DNA from: Nocardiopsis_C rhodophaea
GTDB taxonomy: Bacteria > Actinomycetota > Actinomycetes > Streptosporangiales > Streptosporangiaceae
Reading direction: 5' to 3'
DNA length: 64,000 nucleotides
Assembly: GCF_039530945.1 (NCBI RefSeq)
Contig: NZ_BAAAPC010000012.1
Coordinates: 1 to 64,000, forward strand
Position 1 is the first letter of the stretch; every line of letters starts with the position of its first letter. Position numbers and translations under genes: made by a program. Positions 1 to 9,900 of this stretch are shown here, one piece after another. Under the pieces are notes generated by a model that worked only from the letters and a program-made list of their open reading frames with translations, had not been told where the DNA came from and ran no database searches.

Positions 1-1
1 C

Positions 2-937
2 GAACGCCTCTACCTGGAGGGCGGGGACCTTCCTGCGAAGACCACCTCCTTCGCCGGCTGGACCCAACGCCTGGCCGAGCACGCCCACAGCGAGCACGTC
101 ACGGGCCAGGCCGACTACTGGGAGCGGATCACCGAGTCCATCGCTCCTCTGCCGGTGGACCGTGTCGGCGCCGATACCCATGGCGAGGCCTGTACCCACC
201 GTCTCGCGCTGCCGCTCGAAGCGACCGAGGAGCTGCTTGCAGCGGCGCATCGGATGCGGGCCCGGCCCGACGAGCTGGTTCTGACCGCCTGTGCCCGGGC
301 ACTGACGGGCTGGGCCGGGTGGAACCGGGTCGTAGTGGACGTCGAAGGCCACGGTCGGGAACCGTTGTTCGAGGACGTCAGCACCGCCCGGACCGTGGGC
401 TGGTTCACCGCGCTCCACCCCGTCCTGCTGGAGGTCGGCGGGGCGGAGACCGCCGAGGCCGTCCGGACCGTCAAGGAAGCCCTGCGGGAAGCCCCGGACA
501 ACGGGATCGGCTACGGGCTGCTGCGGGCCTACACCGACCTGCTGCCTGGGGCGGCCGATGCCCCGGTCTTGTTCAACTACCTCGGCCACATCGACCAGGC
601 GGCCGCAGCCGACTCCGTGTTCCGGTTGCGGTTCGATGACCCGGCCTGGGCCGCGGCCGCGCAGGCTCCGGAGAACAGGCGGCACCACGCGATCGAGATC
701 AACGCCGGCATCCACAACGGCGGACTGGTACTCGACCTGACCTGTTCGCGAGAGCAGTACGAGGACGCCTCCATCGGCGAACTCCTCGATGCCGTAGGCG
801 GTCGCCTGGACGTGCTGACCGCCAAGGCGGAAGCCGAAGCGGCGGCGCACACCTCCGATTTCCCCCTCGCAGGACTCGACCAGCAGGAACTCGACAATCT
901 GATGGCCAAGATGAGAGGAACCTCCGGTGACCGCTGA
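2..937 (+). CDS. NRPS, C-terminal end (epimerization domain), 5' partial
   Basis: The reading frame is open at the left window edge, so only the last ~311 residues of an NRPS are seen. They form most of an epimerization (E) domain, which converts the L-aminoacyl/peptidyl thioester on the preceding carrier to the D form. Typical E-domain motifs occur in order: VEGHGRE, RTVGWFTALHPV, GIGYGLL, VLFNYLG and HHAIEIN. The C-terminal tail (SDFPLAGLDQQELDNLM) resembles the docking-like tail that follows E domains at the end of an NRPS subunit. The stop overlaps the GTG start of the next NRPS by 11 nt, so the two are translationally coupled. The next enzyme's first C domain would then accept a D-configured donor. 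Substrate and upstream modules are outside the window. Confidence 0.93.
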   Translation, partial: ERLYLEGGDLPAKTTSFAGWTQRLAEHAHSEHVTGQADYWERITESIAPLPVDRVGADTHGEACTHRLALPLEATEELLAAAHRMRARPDELVLTACARALTGWAGWNRVVVDVEGHGREPLFEDVSTARTVGWFTALHPVLLEVGGAETAEAVRTVKEALREAPDNGIGYGLLRAYTDLLPGAADAPVLFNYLGHIDQAAAADSVFRLRFDDPAWAAAAQAPENRRHHAIEINAGIHNGGLVLDLTCSREQYEDASIGELLDAVGGRLDVLTAKAEAEAAAHTSDFPLAGLDQQELDNLMAKMRGTSGDR

Positions 938-3900
938 ATCTGGGCCCACGAAGGTCAGCGACATCTATCCCCTTTCCCCCGCACAGCAGGGCGTGCTGTT
1001 CCACACGCTCTCCGCGCCGGCTTCCGGGGTGTACTTCGAGCAGTTCAGCGTCCGCCTGGAAGGGAAGCTGGACACGGCGGCCTTCCGCGCCGCCTGGGAA
1101 CATGTGGTCCACCGGCACGATGTGCTGCGTGCGGCGTTGCAGTGGGAGGGCCTGGACCAGCCGCTGATGGTGGTGTTCGACCAGGTCGACCTGCCTTGGT
1201 CCGAGCGGGACTGGCGGGACATGCCCGCCGAGGATCAGCAGGACCGAATGCAGCGGTCGCTGGCCGAGCAGCGGGTCTCCGGATTCGACCTGGCCTCGGC
1301 ACCGCTGCTGCGTGTCGAGGTGATCCGGCTGGACGACGCCGTGTGGCAGGTGGTGTGGAGCTTCCACCACATCGTGCTCGACGGGTGGAGCTCGGCTGCC
1401 GTGCTACGCGAACTGTTCACCGCCTACGCGGCGCTGCTCCGCGGTACTGAGCCGAAACTTCCGCCGGTGCGTCCCTACCGGGACTACATCGGCTGGCTTC
1501 AGGAACAGGACCTGGCCGCCGCCGAAGGGTACTGGCGGGACCTGCTCGCCGGTGTGTCCGGGCCTACCTCCCTGGCCATCGACCGGCCCGCGGACGGCTT
1601 CCGCGGCGACGACGAGTACGGTCGGCTCTCACACCCGCTTCCGGCCGGGCTGGTCGCCCGGATTGAGGCGACGGCGAGCGCTCTGCGGCTCACGGCGAAC
1701 ACCCTGTTTCAGGCCGCCTGGTCACTGTTGCTGTCCCGCTACGCGGGCACCGATGATGTCGTGTACGGCGTGACCTCTTCCGGGCGTCCAGCGGACCTGA
1801 CCGGGGTGGAGAACATCACCGGAATGTTCATCAACACCCTGCCGACCCGTGTGCGTGTGCCTGGCGACCGGACGGTCGAGGCGTGGCTGCAGGAGGTGCA
1901 GGAGGCCGAACACGAGCGCCGCCGGTTCGAGTTCAGCCCGCTGTACCGCGTACAGGAGTGGAGCGGTGTCCCCTCCGGGGCCGCGTTGTTCGAGAGCATC
2001 CTGGTGTTCGAGAACTACCCGGCCGACGCCTCCGTCCTCGACGACGTCCCCGAGCTGAGGGTCGCCGAGATGTTCGGCATCGAGCAGACGAACTACCCGC
2101 TGACCGTTCTGGTGGAGATGGGGGAACGGGCCCGCCTGGACGTCTGGTTTGACCGGACCCGGATCGGCGAGGACGCGGGCAGGCGCCTCCTCGGGCACCT
2201 CGGCCGCGCGCTGGAGGAGCTGACCGGCGCCCCGGACCGGCCGGTGGCGGAGATCGGCCTGCTCACGGACGAGGAGCAGCGGGAGTTCGCCGACTGGGGA
2301 GCGACCGATGTCGGATTCGGCACACCAGAATGCCTTCACGAAGCGGTGGTGCGACAGGCCAGGCGCACTCCGGAGGCGATCGCGGTTCGCTGCGAGGGCG
2401 TCGAACTGACCTATGCGGAACTGGACCGCCAATCGAACCGGTTGGCACACACACTGGCGAGCCGCGACGCGGCCGGTCGCGTGGTGGGGCTCCTCCTGGA
2501 CCGCTCGGTGGACCTCGTGGTGGCGATGCTCGCGGTGTTCAAGTCTGGCGGCGCCTACCTGCCTCTGGCCCCGGACCAGCCGACGGAGCGCCTGGAGTTC
2601 ATGATCGGCGACTCCGAGGCAGCGCTGGTGCTGATGCAGAACGAGCTGCGACACCTGCTGCCGACGGGAACGCTGGGGCTGGCGGTGGACGGTGACTGGG
2701 ACTCGGAGGTGGCACCGCACCCGGACACGGCACTCGGGTCGACGGTTCGACCGTCCGATCTGGCGTATGTCATGTACACCTCGGGGTCGACCGGTGAGCC
2801 CAAGGGCGTCATGGTCGAGCACCGCGGCGTCTGGAACCGGCTGGTATGGGGTAGGGACCGCTTCCCGATCGGGCCGGGGGACACGGTGCTGCAGAAGACC
2901 CCGTACACCTTCGACGTGTCGGTCTGGGAGTTCCTCTGGCCGCTGATGACCGGAGCCCGGCTCGTCCTGGCCCGCCCCGACGGGCACCGGGATCCCGACT
3001 ACCTGGTGGACCTCATCCGTGAGGAAGAGGTCACCACCCTGCACTTCGTTCCGTCCATGCTGCGCTACTTCCTGGCCGCCCCGGGGGTGGAGGACCTGCC
3101 GTTGGTACGCCGGGTCTTCTGTAGTGGGGAGGCGCTCACCCCCGACCTGCGTGATCGTTTCTTCGAGTTGTTTGACGCCGAACTGCACAACCTCTACGGC
3201 CCTACCGAAGCCTCCATCGAGGTCACCCATTGGGAATGCCTTCCGGGGCAGCGGGGTGAGTCGGTCGTGCCCATCGGCCGCCCGATCGCCAACATGGTCT
3301 GCCGGATCCTGGATCCCCAGGGTCGTCAGGTTCCCGTCGGGGTGCCCGGTGAGCTGCACCTGGGTGGTATCGGTCTGGCACGCGGCTATCTCGCACGTCC
3401 TGAGCTCACCCGGGACAGGTTCGTTCCCGACCCCTACGCCGATTCCGACAGCGAAGCTCGCCTGTATCGCACCGGTGACTTGGCCCGGTGGCGTCCTGAC
3501 GGTGTGATCGAGTATCTGGGGCGCAATGACGACCAGATCAAGATCCGCGGCCAACGCGTCGAACCCGGCGAAATCGAAGCCGCGCTTCTCGCTCACCCGG
3601 ATGTGGGAGAAGCCGCCATCGCCGTGTACGGGGACGACGCTCGGCAGAGAATCGCCGCCTATGTGGCCGCCGCTCCCGGAGGCCGCTCCGTCGATCGCGG
3701 CGAAATCCGAGCGCACGCCGCGCAGCGCCTTCCCGAGTACATGGTCCCGGCGGCGGTGACCGTCCTCGACCGGTTCCCGATCTCCGCCAACGGAAAGCTC
3801 GACCGTGCGGCGTTGCCCCAGCCGGCATGGCAGGAGGACGCCGAGTTCGTCCCGGCCGACACCTCCATGGAGCAGACCCTGGCCATGGTCTGCGCGGACG

Positions 3901-6900
3901 TGCTGGGGGTGGACCGGGTGGGGGTACTGGACAACTTCTTCGCCCTCGGGGGTGATTCTATCCTCTCCATCCAGATGGTGTCCCGCGCGGCCCAGCACGG
4001 GATCCACATCACCCCCGCCCAGGTGTTCCGGGAGCAGACGGTCGAGCGGCTCGTGCGGGTGGCTGGCAGCGGCCCCGCGGTGCTCGCCCCCCAGGGGCCG
4101 GTCACCGGCCCGGTCGCGCTGGGACCGGTGCAGCGCTGGTTCTTCCGCCTCGACCTTGCCGAGCCGAACCGGTGGAACCAGGGGGTGACCCTGGTGTCCC
4201 CGACCGACCTGGACCCCGATCTCGTGCGCCGGGCCCTCCTCCGGGTCCTCACCCACCACGACGTGCTGCGCTCCCGGTTCGTCCGCGACGGCGGGCAGTG
4301 GGGGCAGCACCAGGTGGAGCCGGGCGAGGCCGACGTCCCGGTCGCGGTCGTGGACGGCTCCGTCGACGACGCGCTGCGGCTTGCCCACTCCCGCCTGGAC
4401 CTGGGGCAGGGGCCGCTGCTGCGCGCCGCGATCGCCGGCCGGAGCCTGGTCATCGCCTGCCACCATCTGGTAGTCGACGCGGTCAGCTGGCGGTTCGTGG
4501 TGGAAGACTTCGAGGGCGCCTACGTCGCCCTGTCCCGCGGGCGGCAGGTGGAGCTGCCCGCCAAGACGACCGCCTTCGCGCAGTGGACCGAGCGGCTGGC
4601 CGAGTACGCAGAATCCGCCGAGGTAGTCGACAAGGCCCCCTACTGGCGCTCGGTGCTGGACACCGTCCGCCCGCTCCCCCCGGACGTCGGCGCCCCCGGC
4701 CTGCAGGGGGAGGCCGTCAGAAGGCGGATCTCCCTGCCCACCGACGCGACGGCGGCCCTCGCCGACGCGGCCCGGCGGATGAAGGCCCGCCTGGACGAGC
4801 TGGTGCTGGCGGCCTTTGCGCAGGGGCTGACCTCTTGGACCGGTGAACCCGACGTCACCGTTGACGTCGAGGGGCACGGCCGGGAACCCCTCTTCGATGA
4901 CGTCGACCTGTCCCGCACCGTCGGCTGGTTCACCGCGATCCGGCCCGTGCACCTGGCGGTCGGGGGCCGCGACCCCGTGGAGGCGGTCCGGGAGACCAAG
5001 CGGGCGCTCCGCTCGGCCCCCGACGGAGGCATAGGCTTCGGCCTGCTCCGCGAACACACTGACCTGCTGGAAAACGCCCCGATCCCGCTCGTCCTGTTCA
5101 ACTTCCTGGGACGCCTTGACCAGGCCGGTCCGGTGCAGGACCCGCTGTTCTCCCTGGAGGACGGCGGGGCCGAAGCGGCCATCGCGCCGGACGACCCCCG
5201 CCACCACGCGATCGAGATCAACGCGGCAGTGCAGGACGGCCGACTGGTCGTCGACGTGGCCCACCCGGGGGCCCCAGCCCCGGCGGCCGCCGGGGACCGC
5301 CTGCTCACGTCGGTGCGGGAGGCGCTGGACCGGTTGGCCGCGCCGGACGGGCCGTCGGTGCACCGCGCCCACCTGCCCAGCGACTTCCCCCTCGCCAGCG
5401 TGGACGAGGAGGAGCTGGCGCGGATCGCCGCGGACCCGGCCCCGGTGGCCGATCTCTACCCGGCCACCGCCATGCAGCAGGGGCTGCTCTTCCACACCTT
5501 GTCCGCGCCCGACTCCGGCGTGTATTTCGAGCAGTTCACCGTCCGCGTGGAAGGGGAGCTGGACACGGCGGTCCTCCGCTCGGCGTGGGAGCACCTCCTC
5601 AACCGGCACGAGGCGCTGCGCTCCGCCGTGCTGTGGGACGGTGTGGAGACGCCGATGACCGTGGTATACGACCGGGTCGAGCTGCCGTGGGCCGAGGAGG
5701 ACTGGCGCGGATGCGCCCCGGCCGACCGGGACGGGAAGCTGACCGAGCTGCTGGCCGGGCAGCGCAGGGAGGGGTTCGATCCGAGCCGTGCCCCACTGCT
5801 CAGGGCAGGCGCCATCCGGCTGGACGACTCGGTGTGGCAGCTGGTGTGGAACTTCCACCACATCGTGCTCGACGGGTGGAGTTCGGCGACGGTTCTGCGC
5901 GAACTGTTCGAGGCCTACGTGGCGCTCCAGGCCGGCCGCGTCCCGGAGCTTCCGCAGGTGCGTCCCTACCGGGACCATGTCGAGTGGCTTCAGGGGCAGG
6001 ACCTGGCCGCCGCCGAGGGGTACTGGCGGGACCTGCTCTCCGACGTGACCGAGGCCTCCCCGCTGGGCATGGACCGGCGCGCGGAGGCGGGCCGTCGGGA
6101 TGAGGACTACGACCGCATGGAGGACGTCCTTCCCGCCGACCTCTGCGCCCGGCTCGAAGAGACGGCCCGCCGGCGCAGACTGACGGTCAACACCCTGTTC
6201 CAGGGCGCGTGGTCGCTGCTGCTGTCCCGCTATGCGGGCAGCGAGGACGTCGTGTACGGCGTGACCTCCTCCGGCCGTCCGGCCGACCTGGCCGGTGCGG
6301 AGGGCATCGTGGGTCTGTTCATCAACACCCTGCCGGCCCGTGTGGCCTGTCCGGACGGGGAGGAACTGGGCGCCTGGCTGGGACGGCTCCAGCAGTCGCA
6401 GATCGACCAGCGCCGCTACGACTTCACCCCCCTCAACCGGGTGCAGGAGTGGAGCGGTGTCCCGGCTGGTTCCCCCTTGTTCGAGAGCATCCTGGTGTTC
6501 GAAAACTACCCGGCCGACTTCTCCGTCCTCGATCAGCTTTCCGAGCTGCGGGTCGCCGAGCTGCACAGCACGGAGCAGACGAACTATCCGCTGACCGCGG
6601 TGATCGTCCCCGGCGCCCGGACCCGGGTGAAGCTCTGGTTCGACCGGACGCGGATCGACCCCGGTGCCGCCGAGGGCCTTCTCGGCCACATGCACCGGCT
6701 CCTGGAGGAGATGTGCGGTACACCCGGTCGCCGGCTCGGCGATGTCGACATGCTGACCGACGCTGAGCGGGGGGCGCTCGCCGCCTGGACGGACACCGCC
6801 CGCGAGTACGGCTCCGAGTGCCCCCACCACGCCGTGTCCCGGCAGGCCGAGGCCACCCCCGAGGCCGTCGCCCTGCGTTTCGGCGATCGGGAGCTCAGCT

Positions 6901-9900
6901 ACGCCGAGCTGGACGAGCGCTCCGAGCGGCTCGCCCGCCACCTGCGCGAGCGCGGAGTGGCGAAGGGGGCTGTGGTCGGGCTGTGTCTGCACCGTTCGGT
7001 GGAACTGGTGGTCGGCCTGCTCGGGGTCCTCAAGGCCGGTGCGGCCTACCTGCCGCTGTCCCCCGACGACCCGGTGGAACGGCTCGCATACCTGCTCGGC
7101 GACACCGACGCGGCACTGGTACTGACCCAGGGAGCGCTGCGCGACGGCCTGCCGGACACCGTTCCCGTCCTGGCCCTGGACACCGACGCCTGGGGGGCCG
7201 ACGTCCCCGCCGGCTCGGCGCAGGAGCCCGAACGCTGCGGGACCCCTTCTGATCTGGCGTATGTCATGTACACCTCGGGGTCGACCGGCGAGCCCAAGGG
7301 CGTCATGGTCGAGCACCGCGGCGTCTGGAACCGGCTCCGCTGGATGCAGGACGCCTTCCCGATCGGGCCGGGGGACACGGTGCTGCAGAAGACCCCGTAC
7401 ACCTTCGACGTGTCGGTCTGGGAGTTCCTCTGGCCGCTGATGACCGGAGCCCGGCTCGTCCTGGCCCGCCCCGACGGGCACCGGGATCCCGACTACCTGG
7501 TGGACCTCATCCGTGAGGAAGAGGTCACCACCCTGCACTTCGTTCCGTCCATGCTGCGCTACTTCCTGGCCGCCCCGGGGGTGGAGGACCTGCCGTCGGT
7601 GCGGCGGGTGTTCTGCAGCGGGGAAGCGTTCCCCCCGGACCTGCGCGACCGGTTCTTCGAACTCTTCGACGCCGAGCTGCACAACCTCTACGGCCCTACC
7701 GAAGCCTCCATCGACGTGACCGCTTGGGAGTGCCGACCGGAGCAGAAGGGGGAGCCGGTGGTGCCCATCGGGCGCCCGATCGCCAACATGGTCTGCCGGA
7801 TCCTGGATCCCCAGGGTCGTCAGGTTCCCGTCGGGGTGCCCGGTGAGCTGCACCTGGGCGGTGTCGGTCTGGCGCGCGGCTATCTCGCTCGTCCTGAACT
7901 GACCCGGGAGAGGTTCGTTCCCGACCCCTACGGCGAGCCTGGCAGTGGCGCCCGTCTGTATCGGACCGGTGATGTGGCCCGGTGGCGTCCTGACGGCGTG
8001 ATCGAATACCTGGGCCGTAATGACGACCAGATCAAGATCCGCGGCCAGCGTGTCGAACCCGGCGAAATCGAAGCCGTCCTCCGCAGTGACCCCATGGTCA
8101 AGCAGGCGGTCGTCGTCGCGGGGTCGCGTGGGGGCGAAGGGACCGTCCTCTCGGCCTTCGCGGAACCCGACATCGCCGCGGCCGCCACCGGCGACGCCGA
8201 CTCGACCGCCTATCTGCGCAGGCACGTGGAGCGCTGGCAGTCGCTGTACGAGGAGGTCTACTCCGATCCGGTCGTCGAGGACGATCCGGACTTCAACACC
8301 GCCGGATGGATCTCCAGTTACACCGGACGGCCCATCCCCACCGAGGAGATGCGGGAGTGGCGGGACCGCACCGTGCAGCGCATCCTCGACCTGCGGCCCG
8401 ACCGAGTGCTGGAGATCGGCTGCGGCACCGGGATCCTGCTCACCCGGATCGCCCCGGAATGCTCCTCCTACCGCGGTACGGACATGTCGGCCACCGCCCT
8501 GGACTACGTCCGTGAGCGGGTCACCGACCGAGGGCTAGACAACGTGCTGTTGGAGAAGGGCGAGGCCGTCGACTTCGACGGCATCCCGCCGGAGAGCGCC
8601 GACGTGGTGGTGCTCAACTCGGTCGTCCAGTACTTCCCCAGCACCGACTACCTGCTCGACGTCATCCGGGGCGCGATGGACGCGCTGGCCCCGGGCGGGC
8701 ACATGGTCGTCGGCGACGTGCGCAACCTGCTGCTGCTGGCGACCCTGCACGGATCCGTGCAGCTCGCCGGGGCCTCCGAGGACACCCCCGCCGGCGAAAT
8801 TGTGCGGCAGGTGCGCCACCTGGCCGGAATCGAGAACGAACTCCTCGTCGACCCCCGGTTCTTCACCCGGCTGCGGGAAGAGATCCCCGGGCTGGGCCGC
8901 ATCGAGGTCGCGCCCAAGGCCGGGGACAGTGACAACGAGCTCACCCGGTTCCGCTACGACGTGGTGCTGGAGAAGGCGGCCGCCCCGCCCACCCGGCAGA
9001 ACGCCAGGTGGACCGGCTGGGAGCAGGCCGGCCTCACGCCGCAGGCCGTCGAGGACATGATCCGCACCTCCGACCGGCAGGTCATCGCTCTGGCCAAGGT
9101 GCCCAACGCGCGCGTCCAGCGGCACCATGAGCGGTGGAGGCGGCTGCTCGCCGCCTCAGGCGACACCACGGTCGGCGAGGCCCTCGGTGAGCTCGGCGGC
9201 GAGGCCGTCGGGAACGTCGGCGACGCCGCGGCGTCGGGCGCCGTCGACCCCGAGCGCCTGCGCGCCGTGGGCCGGTCCTGCGGCTATGACGTGGAGCTGA
9301 GCTGGGCCAGCGGGTACCCGGACGGGTCCTTCGACGCCGTGCTGCGCGCCCCCGGCGGGCCACGGACCGACTTCCTGCCGCCGGGCGGGCCCGACACCGA
9401 CGCCGCGGACCTGGCCAACACGCCCCTGTCCCGGGAGATCGGCGCGGACGTGCGCGGTCGGCTGCAGGACCGGCTCGCCCGCACTCTCCCCGCCTTCATG
9501 GTGCCGTCGGCACTGACCATCGTGGACGCCATCCCGATGACCACCTCGGGGAAGGTGGATCGCGGGGCGCTGCTCGCGGGCCGGTCGGGCCGGGACCCGG
9601 AGCGGCCCTACCGGGCGCCGCGGGACGAGGTGGAGCTGCGCCTGACGCGCATCTGGGAGAGCGTCCTGGACACGGCGCGCGTCGGGATCGGGGACGACTT
9701 CTTCGAGCTGGGCGGTGACTCCCTTGTCGCCATCCGGCTCACCACCGAGGTGCAGAGCGCGTTCGGGGTCGCCCTGCAACTCGCCGACCAGCTCGCCGCG
9801 CGGACGGTCGAACAGTCGGCCGAGGTGGTCCGCCGCGGAGGAGAGGGGATCCGGTGGCGTCCCCTGGTCCAGATCACGCCCGGTGAGGGATCTCCGCTGT

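Noticed and set aside
1722..8225. 2167-codon open frame on the minus strand
   Set aside because: It runs antisense through the NRPS with codon-position GC shadowing; its translation has no domain and is Arg/Gly/His/Pro-rich.
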